Origin: Phycisphaerales bacterium
GTDB taxonomy: Bacteria; Planctomycetota; Phycisphaerae; Phycisphaerales; UBA1924
Assembly: GCA_029260455.1 (NCBI GenBank)
Contig: JAJDDF010000007.1
Span: forward strand, 1-54,165
DNA length: 54,165 nucleotides
Reading direction: 5' to 3'
Shown: positions 24,912 through 35,043 of the stretch, piece after piece
Position numbering within the stretch: the first letter of the stretch is position 1
Layout: every line of letters starts with the position of its first letter
Notes under the pieces: generated by a model
The model's input: only the letters and a program-made list of their open reading frames with translations
What the model was told of the DNA's origin: nothing
Database searches by the model: none
Program-made: the position numbers and the translations under genes

Positions 24912-26080
24912 CCATGCCCCCCGCCGCTTCTTCCAACATCCGCCGCCACATCGCCGAACGCAATCGCGAGATTGTGCTGCACGCCGCGATCGAATTTTCG
25001 CTGGGTGTGTTGTTTTCTCTCTTGGTCTTCGTCTGCGTCTTCACAATGATGATCTTCCTTGGCTTTCTCATCGGGCCCATGATTGGCGTCGGCGCCATGC
25101 GTTTCGCAACGATCGCGATCATCCTCTATGTGCTCGCTGCCGATCTCTGCGCTCGTCTCCATTCCATCAACAGCGCGCTGGACATCTGCAAGATCACACG
25201 CGCATCCTATCGGCGTGGTCAGCAACCAGAACAGACGACTCAGCTGCGTGTCACGCCCGAGGTAGATGCGCTTGTTCAGCATCCAGGCAACGCGCTCGTC
25301 ATGCGGGTCAGGCTCGGGGCCACCAAACTCGTCGATCTCTTGGTTGACGCTGCTCTTGGAATCCTCTGAGTTCGCACTGTCTTTCGTTGATTCACCGCTA
25401 CTTGAGCCTGCGTTGATCGCCTCGAGGATCTGGGGCATCAGTACCTCCCCGAATGCCTTGGCAATTTCGCCAGCATTGGTAATCGCAACGTGCGTTGGCT
25501 GGGGTGTTGGAGCAGGCTGCGATGTGGAATCGTCACGAACGTCCAGTTGGATCAATCGCCCCTCACCCGGCACCGATGGCCGGTCTTGTTGATGGCCCGA
25601 GCAAAGGACGAACTCGAGTGTCCTCTGTCTGCACCCGACAAACGCCGCTGCACCGTCGCTTGGCGATTGGTCATCGAGATCCGTTCGGGCCATGACGCCA
25701 TGCTCGGTCAGCCGCCATGCATCAGAGCCGGTGCGCACAACACGGAACGGTGATGTGCATGCCGCGTCACCTTTTTTCCAGTCCTTGAAGGCCTTCCCCC
25801 ACTTTGTCCAGACCTCTGCAAGCAAGGGGTCGAGTGCTTCGACGAGGCCGTGCTCACCTGTGGCAGAAAAGCTCGCCTCGATGGCGCTCACCTGCCCCGC
25901 CATCTCCAGGTGAATGCCAAAGCGACGCTCGATAAGTCCGGCAGCAGTAAGAAGGAACAACGTACGTTGCTCTGTTGATGTCAGTTCATCGTGCTCGAAT
26001 ACGCGCCATTGCTCTGGGATGGAACGGATGAGAGATACCACGGCAGCATCAAGTGGTGAGAGTGAAGACACGGGGTTCAT
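24896..26080 (-). CDS. Hypothetical protein with HTH-like segments, 3' end chimeric
   Basis: A 394-codon frame. The first ~310 residues look native: an N-terminal winged-helix-like part (MNPVSSLSPLDAAVVSLIRS, ERRFGIHLEMAG), a middle WGKAFKDWKKGD and VVRTGSDAWRLTEHG section, a low-complexity linker (SGESTKDSANSEDSKSSVNQ) and a terminal segment LFWLLTTPIGCACDLADVQRAVDG. The last ~85 residues (HIEDDRDRCETHGADANHGP onward) are the antisense reading of the truncated membrane-protein gene and are probably not native. The original C-terminus was likely lost at a junction near 25150. Function unknown; a DNA-binding role is only a guess. Confidence 0.55.
   Translation of the reverse strand: MNPVSSLSPLDAAVVSLIRSIPEQWRVFEHDELTSTEQRTLFLLTAAGLIERRFGIHLEMAGQVSAIEASFSATGEHGLVEALDPLLAEVWTKWGKAFKDWKKGDAACTSPFRVVRTGSDAWRLTEHGVMARTDLDDQSPSDGAAAFVGCRQRTLEFVLCSGHQQDRPSVPGEGRLIQLDVRDDSTSQPAPTPQPTHVAITNAGEIAKAFGEVLMPQILEAINAGSSSGESTKDSANSEDSKSSVNQEIDEFGGPEPDPHDERVAWMLNKRIYLGRDTQLSRLFWLLTTPIGCACDLADVQRAVDGMETSAEIGSEHIEDDRDRCETHGADANHGPDEKAKEDHHCEDADEDQERKQHTQRKFDRGVQHNLAIAFGDVAADVGRSGGGHGYRVQ
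24914..25369 (+). pseudogene. Truncated paralogue of the 43294 membrane protein
   Basis: The first ~80 residues match the start of the protein at 43294-43920: RNREIVLHAAIEFSLGVLF against RNNEIMLHAVIELALGVLF, about 21 identities in 35, with two membrane helices (LGVLFSLLVFVCVFTMMIF and FATIAIILYVLAADL). After about residue 80 (near 25155) the frame runs antisense to the neighbouring minus-strand gene and no longer matches. I read it as a gene cut at a junction near 25150, leaving only the membrane part. The start is two bases after the upstream stop. Confidence 0.5.
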
Positions 26081-26229
26081 GATACGAGGAGTGTGGTGGC
26101 CACAGGGAATCTAGAATCCCGCCATACTACCGCCGGGCGCGATGGCAATTGAGGCAATGCGACTCCCGGAATTCTGCGTGTTCTATGCTCCGTGACCTTT
26201 CAAACACAAGCTCTTCGTGAACATAACTC

Positions 26230-29200
26230 TCACGGACACGCATTGCCAAAGTTGAACAGCAGGATTTGTAGATCGTCGAGATTGACAATGTTGTCGTCGT
26301 TCATATCTCCAACGAGGGATACCTGTCCAAAGTTGAACAACAACAGTTGCAGGTCGGCGAGGCCGACTTTTAAGTCAAAGTTGAAATCACCATCGCATGC
26401 GGGCGCGGTGACGAGAATGTTCACGGGATCCGATACCAAACGGGCCGCAGTTGCTTCGGAAATGGTAATCAGGTCATCACCCCGGTCATTGTTCACATCA
26501 CCCGAGCGGATGATCAATGGATTGACGCCAGCGGTCTGATCTGGGAATGCCGTAAAGTGCAGGTTCGTCGGATCAAGCACAAGATCCAGCTCGTTTCTGA
26601 GAATCTGGACGACGCCGCCCACGATGACAGCAAGATCGATGTCGGCATCGGCGTCGGCATCGAGGTTGCCGGCTGCGATTGAAAGAGGTGTCGCGGAGAG
26701 CGGAAGACTTGAGGGATTGCCAAAGGTAAGGCCTGATCCGCCATTGATGGAATTAATCAGGACATTCACACTTGAGCCAGTGCTATTGACGGTAGCGATG
26801 TCATCATTGCCGTCGAGGTTGAGATCAACGACAACAAGATCAAAGGGACCTGCATCGACAGCCAATGATGGGAGGAGATCGAACGTGCGATCACCATTGA
26901 CGACTATGAGCCCAACGGAATTGGTTGCCGGGTGTGTTGTGGCGAGGAATGACCGAATGTCCACAACAAAAATGCCCGCATCAAAGTCGCCGGGTTCGAT
27001 AGATGAAGCGCACTCAGGTGATTCAAGATCAGGGATTTCTTCGACTGCCCATGCGTTCCCGGTTCCTGCACCACCCCAGAAGATTGAGACAGACCCCGAG
27101 CCTGTATTGGGTGTTGCAATGTCGTTGAATCCATCGCGGTCGAGATCAGCGATTGTAACATCCGCAGGGCCAATGCCAACGGACAGCGGAGTAGTAGTAA
27201 ACGGTATGGTGGTAAATGGAGTTGCGGCGAAAATCCCAAGATTCCCGTCGGTCACGAAGAGGACAGACACAGTATTGTCAGCTTGATTTGAGACCACGAT
27301 ATCTGGCTGGGTATCATCGTCGATTAGGTCAACAGCAATGCCGGATGGATTGGCGCCGATGCCGACATTGACGATCTGCGTATTAACGTCGAACCCCTCC
27401 CAACCGTTGTCAGGATTACCATCGTTCTTGTTGTAGAGAATGACGACGACACCATTAGCAGTGAGTGGGTTCACCGGGTCAGGCAGCGCAATCAGCAGAT
27501 CGAGATCGTTGTCACCATCGATATCCGCAAGTGTTGCAGCACGCGGGATACCAATGGGTGGAGGGGGAACCTTGGGGTCAGCAGGGTTCCCGAATCCCGC
27601 ACCGGGTTGTCCATCAATTACGACATCGCGGCTCAGTGAAACAACGCTAAGGGCTACAGAACTGGGATCGGTAGTAATCGTAAACAGACGATCGGTCCCG
27701 AGATAGGGCACCACGGGGAAATCAAACTGGTCGCCAATCGGGATGCTGATTGCCGAGAGGACTGTAAATGGAGGGCCGTCAATGGGAAACCCGATGTCTG
27801 GATCCACGCCGGGATCTGCCATGACGCGCAGGCGGCCGTGCAGTGTTGCAGTGCCGGTGACATTCAACATTGTCGGGGTCAGCCCATCCGCAAGATCGAT
27901 CACAAGATCACCGTCAACGCCATTGAACTGTTGGATGTAGTTGCCCACGATCGTAATGGTCTCGCCGGGGTCCGGGGCGATGGTTCCAGCAGAGGCAACA
28001 GTTGGCGCTGTGATGGTGCCAGCACCTGTGATGACGCTGCCAGCGCTGATATTGAACGCCGTTGTCGAAACAATGCTCGCTCCTGCAGGGAGATCAAGGG
28101 CTACGGCCTTGCCATTAAAGTTGATGTCTTCAGGATAAGGGCCCGTGCCTGGTGCAATCATGACCGTGCCGCCATCGCACACGGCGTCGATTGCTGTTTG
28201 GATTGTGGCCGCTTCAACGGAGGGCACGTTGATGATGTCGTTGCATGGCACGACGGCTACAAAGGAGAACGGCACCTTCGTGACGCGACTGCTCTCGACG
28301 TGTGAGTGGCCTTCGATGGTGGCAACGACCAAGTCACCAGGCAGCGGCGCGGGTTTGATGCTGATGTTGGCAACGTTGCTTCCGACAAAAGTGAAGCGTG
28401 CGATGGGGCCGGAGTCTGTGCCTTCTCGGAAGCCCGGAATTGATTTGAAGATGTCCCCGCGCAGTCGCGTAGTGGAATCCTCACTTAGGAAATCGGTGAC
28501 ACCCGTTTGTGCAAAGACCTGTGTGCTATCGTCAAAAGTTGGGATAGAGAGAAAACTGTCGAACTGCAATTGCGGCAGTGGAGGATCGATGACATAGAAC
28601 GATGGATTGGGTGGATCGATACGTCCGCGTGTTGGTTGATGATAAAGAATGAAATCAGGGTGCACGACCTGAATATCAACCTGCGAGACGAGCCAGTCGT
28701 CGTTAGTGATATTGGCAAGGAGATCAAAGGAGCGCGCATCGCTCAGGAGAGGCTCGTTTAGCACAGCATCGTTCGAAATCACATTCTCAATGATGCTGTG
28801 GGTGACGCCAAGGCCTGGTGTTTCAATAGAGCATGGGCCTGCGGAACCTTGTGCACCAAGAATAAACGCGGTGTCGGAGGTATCGATCGCGCCGCTGCCA
28901 TCGAGATCGAACCCATTCAATGCAATAAATACCGCCAAGTCGGCAACGTCAACAACACCATCGCCATTAATGTCGGCGGGACAAGGAGGCAGGCCAAAGG
29001 TCGCCTCAAACGCGCCCATATCAACAATCGGTGCAACGCCTGCGCCGGTATCGATGGTCGCCGGGTCATCGAGGAACCGATTGAAACCATCGAGGTCAGT
29101 TAGTACACCCACCGGCACAGCAGCATTGTTGCCCGCATCAATGCAGGGAGAACCCACAGCGAGTCGCACGTTGTCATCGATGGTGCCGATGATGTTGTCT

Positions 29201-30746
29201 GCGCCATCGGCGTCGATGAAGAATGGATTGCTATTGACGTTGCCGGTGCCAGTGAAGCCGCCCTGAATGTTGGAGTGAGTGACGAAAGGCGCAGAACCAG
29301 AAACGTTATTTATTTCGCTCGGCGTATCACCCCACAGAATGCAGTTGGTCACGGTCGGGCTGCTGAGGGTGTTGAATATTCCACCACCGAAGTCCGCAGT
29401 ATTCCCGGTGAAGGTGCAGTTGGTCACGATGGAGGGGCTGCTGGTGTTGAACAGCCCGCCACCACCAACATCGCTGGCACCATTTCCTATGACGGTATTT
29501 CCAATGAAGGTGCAGTTGGTCACGATCGGGGTGCTGCTGGAGTTGGACATCCCGCCGCCGGCGATAGTCGCAGTATTCCCTGTGAATATGCAGTTGGTCA
29601 CAATCGAATTGCTGGATTCATTGAGCATTCCGCCGCCGCCGCTATTGAAGTTAATTGTGAAATTGGCTGTGAATGTGCAGCCAGCCACAACCGGGCTACT
29701 GTTTAAGTTGTACATCCCACCACCCAGGAAGCTCGCTGAGTTGCCCGTGAAAATTGAGTTGGTCACGATCGAGAAACTATTGAGGTTGTTGTACATCCCA
29801 CCGCCGGTGTCGCTGGCGATATTTCCCGTAAAGGTGCAGAAGCTCACGACAGGGCTGCTGGTCCTGTTGCCCATACCACCACCACTGGTAGCAGTATTGT
29901 CTGTGAAGGTGCAGTTGGTCACGGTCGGGCTGGTGTTAAAGTTGGACATTCCACCCCCCCTATTGACAGCCGAGTTGCCTGTGAAGGCGCAGCTTATCAC
30001 GGTCGGGTTGCCTCCACTGTTATACATCCCGCCACCATTGTCATTGTTCGAAAGATTCTCTGTGAAAGTGCAGCCTGTCACAGTCGGGCTGCTACCGAAG
30101 TTGTACATCCCGCCACCGAGGAAGCCCGCCGAGTTACTCGTGAAAGTGCAATTGGTAACGCTTGGGCTGCTGTCGTTGAAGTTGTTCATCCCGCCGCCAC
30201 TGTTGCTGGCAGTATTCCCCGTGAAGATGCAGTCGGTCACAGTCGGGCTGCTGTTGTTGTTTTCAATCCCGCCGCCGAAGGTTGCAGAATTTGCCATGAA
30301 GATGCAGTCGGTCACTGTTGGGCTGCTGTTGGTGTTGCGCATCCCGCCACCAGATCCCGCGCTGCCACCGATAATCGTAAAGCCCGATACGACCGTGGAT
30401 GCGGTTTCGCCGGAGTTACATGAGATGACCGTGCCGGCACCTTGCGCATCGATGATTGTCGACGCAACGACGGCGGGGTCATTGGGATCGGTGCTGCGCA
30501 GGGTGATGGCTTTGCCACCAAGGTTGATGGTCTCGTTGTATGTGTCGGGTGCGACGACCACTTCATCGCCATTCACCGAAGCAGTGATGGCTGCCTGAAT
30601 GGTCGGCTGATCGGCGGGAACGTTGATGATCGCAGCGTTGGCGCTGGCGGCGAGTCCAAGGATGGCACTGGCGGCAAACACAGCCATGCTCCGGGCGCTT
30701 CCGGTATTCTTGCGATGGTTCTTCCGCTTCATTGACACAGAAAACA
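26230..30746 (-). CDS. Giant secreted beta-helix / FG-GAP protein with dockerin repeats
   Basis: About 1505 aa. A signal peptide (SMAVFAASAILGLAASANAA) is followed by a parallel beta-helix domain, opening IINVPADQPTIQAAITASVN and then about 13 repeats of roughly 30 residues of the form SSPTVTNCTFTGNTA-GGGM. Next comes a central dockerin (CPADINGDGVVDVADLAVFI, LDGSGAIDTSDTAF). A region with FG-GAP/VCBS-like repeats follows (DIDGDNDLDLLIALPD, DLDRDGFNDIATPN, DLNLDGNDDIATVN), then a C-terminal dockerin (CDGDFNFDLKVGLADLQLLL, DMNDDNIVNLDDLQILLF). A probable cell-surface adhesin or polysaccharide-binding protein; a cohesin partner could be the protein at 13520. The ATG at 30746 is chosen for the upstream GAGAGGA site. 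Confidence 0.88.
29330..30340. repeat. Tandem coding repeats of the beta-helix domain
   Basis: The plus strand shows a recurring block of about 75-105 bp: GTGCAGTTGGTCACGATCGG-type start, then GGGCTGCTG..GTTG, CATCCCGCCACC and GCAGTATTCCC/TGTGAAG. Copy number is about a dozen with scattered substitutions, so unequal recombination could change the number of helix turns. Boundaries are approximate. Confidence 0.7.
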
Positions 30747-30926
30747 TCTTGTCCTCTCTCAAGTGGCTGCGACATGCTGATCCTTGGGGCATCGCTTCGA
30801 GATTAAAGAATACCAGCGCAGATGGAGTGTTCGAGGGTATTCTGACTATGCTGGAGATATAAAAACAATCAATTCGAATGTTAATGTGGGCAATCCGATC
30901 CCCTCGCGTTCATCACAATCAAAAAA

Positions 30927-33740
30927 TCACGGTGGGGCTGATTGGGTCAGCCCAATTCTGGCAAGTAGCTCTTTGCACGTTTCGAGGTGGGCGCGCAGTG
31001 TTGTGATGTGCTTGTTGTCGTGATCGATCGTGTCCTGAGCGTCAATCCACTGAAGTTCGTTCGCGAGCGCTTCACTCAGCAACGCCCATCGTTCACTGTA
31101 CTCATGGGCCGCGCCAACACCAAGCAAGGCGTCAACCCAGTGGTCGGCCGCCCGGGCAAGCACGCGCAGGGATTCCGGTTTCGCCGGATTCGTTCGCAGA
31201 AGTTCACTTGCATTGGCAAACCCTGATTCGGCATATGTCATCGCTTCAGCAGGCAAACCTTCTTTGTTGAGGTTGTACGCAAGTATGTTCAGTTGAGTAA
31301 CCGCTGTCCAGAGCGATTTGGGACTTGACGTTTCCTGAGCTACTCGCTTCGAATGACTCACAGCGATGCGGAAGGCATCAAGTTTCTCCGATTGCGAAGC
31401 AGCGTTCATTCCAATGCGCTCGTAGACCTGCGAGAGACGGGCGCGCGCCTCTGCGTCCGTCGGGTCAGCGGCGATCAGAAACTGAAAGTGCACGAGTGCC
31501 TCGTTGAAACGCTCCATGCCAAGCGCATTCTGGCCCAGTTCAACTTGAACCCGCCCGATGTGAAATAGCGAACTGGCAAGTTTGCGACGTCGCGAGCTGT
31601 TGATCGGATCAGCATCGAAGAGCTCGTTACGGATGCTGGTAGATTTTTCGAGATGTAGAAGCGCTACATCCGGTTTGCTTGCCATAAGGTATGCCCCGAA
31701 GCTGCTGAGCACACGCGCCTGAGCTTCTAGGGTGTCTTCATCGAGTTGGTTGCTCACGAGTTTGCGCGTGACTTTTTCAGCCTCCTCAAACAACTCAAGA
31801 CGTTCTGAAGATGTCTTTGTCTCAGGATTGCGTCCGAGCACATTCGAGAGCGAGACTAAGAGAAGGGCTCGTTCTATCTGGGCATCCTTATTCCCTTGAT
31901 CATTTGCTGCAGGACCATCAAGTATTTCAAGACCCTGTCTGTAGGCTTCGATGGATTCAACGAATGTCCTCTGCTCCCTGTGGACGTCGCCTTTGTTGAG
32001 AGCGCTGTGCGCGAGGCCGATGGCTACTCGTGGATTGTTACTGTTGTTGTCCTGGACACGCCTCCTGATGAGCCGAGCTTTGTCGAAAAGCTCCATCGCA
32101 AGTTCAAGATCGCCGACATGAGGCGTGCGCAGACCACCAGCAACGTCACCGAGTTTGTCGTATGCATCTGCAATATCGAGCTGAAGATTGGTATCGCCAG
32201 TGCCTCTCTGCTGTGCTTCTTCGAGGTAGGCAATACCCAACTCAACAAATCGTTTGCGGGCGCGAAGCGCACCGGGAAGGTGCTCGACATTGTCATGGAA
32301 CTCATTGATGAGACTCACGGCCAGTTCGCGCGTGCGGGCTTCGCTTGCCTCCGCACGCCTCAACTGCGCCATTGTGGCAACAAGGCCCGCCATCAGCGCA
32401 AGGGCAACAAGTGCGGCAGCGGATACGCTAGCGCGATGGCGACGCACGAATTTGCGCAAGTGGTAGCTGAAGTCAGGCGGGCCGGTGAGAACAGTCTCTC
32501 CCGACAAGAATCGACGGAGGTCGAGAGCGAGCGCGCTGGGTGTGGAGTAACGCCGATCACGTCGTTTTTCCAGGCACTTCATGACGACCCAGTCAAGATC
32601 GTTGCGCAACAGACGCGCCAGTCGCCTGGAATCTGTCTTGCGAGCCTTTGATACGGTGCCAAGCGTTGTGTCGCCGCTGGCGGGCAGCGTATGCAACCGT
32701 TTGCTGGGCCGCGGAGGCTCAACTTCGCGAATGATCTTACGAATCGCGTCGATCCCCGCTTGGCGCAATGTGCGCGAATCAAAGGGCAAGACGCCGGTCA
32801 GCAGTTCATAGAGCACGACACCGAGCGCGTAGATATCGGTGCGCGTGTCGATATTCTGGGCACCCATCTCGAGCTGTTCGGGAGACATGTATTCTGGCGT
32901 GCCGATGAGTTCGCCGTGCTTGGTAAAGGCTGGTTCGTTGCCGCTTTGATCGGTGGCGCGGGCCACACCGAAATCGATCACCTTTGGAACTGCGCGCGTC
33001 TCATCCCATGAGACAAGAATATTTGTCGGTTTGATGTCTCGGTGAATGATTCCTTTGTGATGAGCGTGCTGTACTGCCTCGCAAACTTGGATGAAAAGTT
33101 CGAGGCGTTCCTCAATGCCAAGGCGCGCGCGGTCGGCGTGCTCGCAGATCGGATCACCCTTGACGTGCTCCATCACGAAATACGGCAACTGGCGGTCGGT
33201 CATCCCCGCATCGAGAATCTTTGCGATGTTGGGATGATCCATCTTTTCAAGGGCTTGGCGCTCCGCCTCGAACCGCGCGATCACCGCTTTGGAATCCATC
33301 CCGGGTTTGATGACTTTGATTGCCACGCGCCGATGAATCGGCTCAGTTTGCTCCGCGAGATAGACGACTCCCATCCCGCCTTCGCCAAGTTTCTCAAGAA
33401 TGCGGTAATGCCCGATCCATGTGTAGCCGTCGTCATCCACTCGCTGGCCGAGAATCAAATCTGACGAACCGTCACATGATCCCGTTTTGTCTCTCGGTGT
33501 GGGTTTTCTTGGCAGGCTTGCATCGCCCGTCGGCATTTCAGCTTTCTCACCAGTTGCAAATGGATTGCGCAGGAAGTCCGGGTGAACGCAATCTTCATTT
33601 TCAAGCAGGGTGTCAATCTTTGCCCGAAGATCGGCATCTTCGCCGCATTGTTCATCAAGAAAGCGAGCCCGCTCCTCTGGTGGTTTCGCCATCGCTGCAT
33701 TGAAGAGCCGTTCAAGTTTTGCAAGTTCTGATTCTGTCAT
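30927..33740 (-). CDS. Ser/Thr protein kinase with C-terminal TPR region
   Basis: Membrane-anchored Hanks-type kinase of about 937 aa. The N-terminal preface ELAKLERLFNAAMAKPPEER and LRAKIDTLLENED is typical of planctomycete sigma-linked kinases. Kinase motifs follow: LGEGGMGVVYLAEQ, VAIKVIKPG, HRDIKPTNILV, the DFGVARA activation segment start and GTPEYMSPEQ. One transmembrane helix (VSAAALVALALMAGLVATMA) separates it from an extracytoplasmic region of helical TPR-like repeats. The ECF-like sigma gene lies 71 bp upstream on the same strand, so the pair probably forms one signalling unit. An ATG at 33770 is also open, but 33740 matches the family start. Confidence 0.93.
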   Translation of the reverse strand: MTESELAKLERLFNAAMAKPPEERARFLDEQCGEDADLRAKIDTLLENEDCVHPDFLRNPFATGEKAEMPTGDASLPRKPTPRDKTGSCDGSSDLILGQRVDDDGYTWIGHYRILEKLGEGGMGVVYLAEQTEPIHRRVAIKVIKPGMDSKAVIARFEAERQALEKMDHPNIAKILDAGMTDRQLPYFVMEHVKGDPICEHADRARLGIEERLELFIQVCEAVQHAHHKGIIHRDIKPTNILVSWDETRAVPKVIDFGVARATDQSGNEPAFTKHGELIGTPEYMSPEQLEMGAQNIDTRTDIYALGVVLYELLTGVLPFDSRTLRQAGIDAIRKIIREVEPPRPSKRLHTLPASGDTTLGTVSKARKTDSRRLARLLRNDLDWVVMKCLEKRRDRRYSTPSALALDLRRFLSGETVLTGPPDFSYHLRKFVRRHRASVSAAALVALALMAGLVATMAQLRRAEASEARTRELAVSLINEFHDNVEHLPGALRARKRFVELGIAYLEEAQQRGTGDTNLQLDIADAYDKLGDVAGGLRTPHVGDLELAMELFDKARLIRRRVQDNNSNNPRVAIGLAHSALNKGDVHREQRTFVESIEAYRQGLEILDGPAANDQGNKDAQIERALLLVSLSNVLGRNPETKTSSERLELFEEAEKVTRKLVSNQLDEDTLEAQARVLSSFGAYLMASKPDVALLHLEKSTSIRNELFDADPINSSRRRKLASSLFHIGRVQVELGQNALGMERFNEALVHFQFLIAADPTDAEARARLSQVYERIGMNAASQSEKLDAFRIAVSHSKRVAQETSSPKSLWTAVTQLNILAYNLNKEGLPAEAMTYAESGFANASELLRTNPAKPESLRVLARAADHWVDALLGVGAAHEYSERWALLSEALANELQWIDAQDTIDHDNKHITTLRAHLETCKELLARIGLTQSAPP

Positions 33741-33811
33741 GTCATGCCCAATGGGGGGCCAACTCCTCATCTTTCAATACGTCAACCGCACAATCATCTG
33801 TCAATAAATGC

Positions 33812-34357
33812 TCAACTCGATGACATTTCGTTGTGAAGCCAGTTCCTGATGAATCTCCACTGTTTTTCAACGAGCTGAGTCGGTTCATCAATCGCGATAG
33901 AGACCTGCTTGATCGTGCAGCCCGCAAAGCACCGCAGCCGAACAATCTCCGCCATATGCTGATCCATCTCCTCAAGTTTGGTGATCGCATCATCGAGCAT
34001 GATGAGTTGGTCATCGTTGAGCTCCGCCACATGCGCAAACGCTGCTTCATCAAATGCAACCCGGCGACGCCCACCCCCGTGTTTGACGGCTGCCTTCTTG
34101 CGGGCCCGATCGACAAGGATATTTCGCATGGTGATGGCCGCTGCACCCCAGAAATGTTTTTCGTTTTCCCAGCCCGGATCGCCCTTTTCCACAAGACGCA
34201 CATAGGCCTCGTGCACAAGTGCTGTTGGTTGCAGGGTTTGGCCCGGCGTCAGCTTCGCGAGCTTGGCCTGCGCAAGACGCCGCAACTCCGTATAGACCAA
34301 CGGAAGAAGTTCCTCCGCCGACTTCTGATCAACATCTTTCTGCGGCTCACTCGGCAT
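33812..34357 (-). CDS. ECF-like sigma factor linked to Ser/Thr kinase
   Basis: A 181-aa sigma-70-family protein of the planctomycete 'ECF-like' group: ELLPLVYTELRRLAQAKLAK, LQPTALVHEAYVRLVEKGDP, FWGAAAITMRNILVDRARKK, and a region-4 segment DQHMAEIVRLRCFAGCTIKQ. The region-4 ending (EKQWRFIRNWLHNEM) matches the usual W..A+.WL pattern. In this family, sigma and kinase genes are normally adjacent, as here. The ATG at 34357 gives the family-length protein; an ATG at 34399 is open. Confidence 0.92.
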   Translation of the reverse strand: MPSEPQKDVDQKSAEELLPLVYTELRRLAQAKLAKLTPGQTLQPTALVHEAYVRLVEKGDPGWENEKHFWGAAAITMRNILVDRARKKAAVKHGGGRRRVAFDEAAFAHVAELNDDQLIMLDDAITKLEEMDQHMAEIVRLRCFAGCTIKQVSIAIDEPTQLVEKQWRFIRNWLHNEMSSS

Positions 34358-34467
34358 ACTGCGATTCTCTTTTGAGATTTTCCTGTGATGATGATGCAAA
34401 ATCTCGTATTACTATTATGCCGCTCTTGAGTGCTTCAAGGGAAGCCAGAACCGTCAAACTGCCTTAG

Positions 34468-34486
34468 GTGCTTGACAATCAAGCAC
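34468..34486. promoter_or_regulatory. Perfect palindrome in the sigma/secreted-protein divergent region
   Basis: GTGCTTGACAATCAAGCAC, 8-bp arms around CAA. It lies between the sigma gene (minus) and the secreted-protein gene (plus) and contains a TTGACA hexamer. An operator overlapping a -35 box is a reasonable guess; no good -10 box at 17 bp was found. Confidence 0.35.
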
Positions 34487-34551
34487 TTGGGGACGTTTTT
34501 ACCCCGGACGAAGTGGGCCACCACCATCGGCCTCAGAAAGGACTTGCCGCC

Positions 34552-35043
34552 ATGACATCAACACAAAGACAGTCCAGTTGTTCGAACCGACGTCTGAACA
34601 GTGCCAAACTCATGAGCCGGGCCGGCGGCCTGATCCCTCTTGCAGCTGCCAGTGGCATGTTGATGTTGCCATCTGTTGCACTCGCAGGAACGCCCATCAA
34701 TTTCACATGGATTGGACCAGCGGATGGCAATCCCTGTGTTGGGACAAACACTTACAGCAATGGAATCTATTGGGATCCCCCGCTCAGTTGCCCTGTGAAT
34801 GGCCCAGGCCTCGCGGCGAGTATCTTTGTCAACCCCGGTGCCGAAATCGATGTTGATTGCGTTGGCGATATTGATTTCCTCACCGTCGGCAACGGCACAC
34901 TCACGCGGCCAATCCTTTACTTCTGCCCGGGCTCGGACTTGACGGTGAACTTGGCGGCAAACATTGATGGCATCATCTCCGGCAAGGGTGGCCACTTCAC
35001 CGCACCAAACATCACGTTCGGTAATCGCACGGGCGTGGATTGA
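34552..35043 (+). pseudogene. Truncated secreted protein running into the CRISPR array
   Basis: 163 codons. A signal peptide (AGGLIPLAAASGMLMLPSVALA, cut near ALA-G) is followed by a beta-rich domain (INFTWIGPADGNPC, YWDPPLSCP, SIFVNPGAEIDVDCVGD, LTVNLAANIDG), typical of planctomycete autotransporter-like or dockerin exoproteins that usually run to several hundred residues. The frame ends in NRTGVD, its stop codon being the TGA of the GATTGAAAC end of the first, half-degenerate CRISPR repeat. No dockerin or anchor is reached, so the gene has most likely lost its 3' part at the array junction. AGAAAGGAC precedes the ATG. Confidence 0.6.

Noticed and set aside
29279-30598. A 439-codon plus-strand open frame rich in PP and LL repeats
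   Set aside because: It is the antisense reading of the beta-helix repeats of the large secreted protein; periodic codons keep it open. It has no start signal and no protein-like composition.
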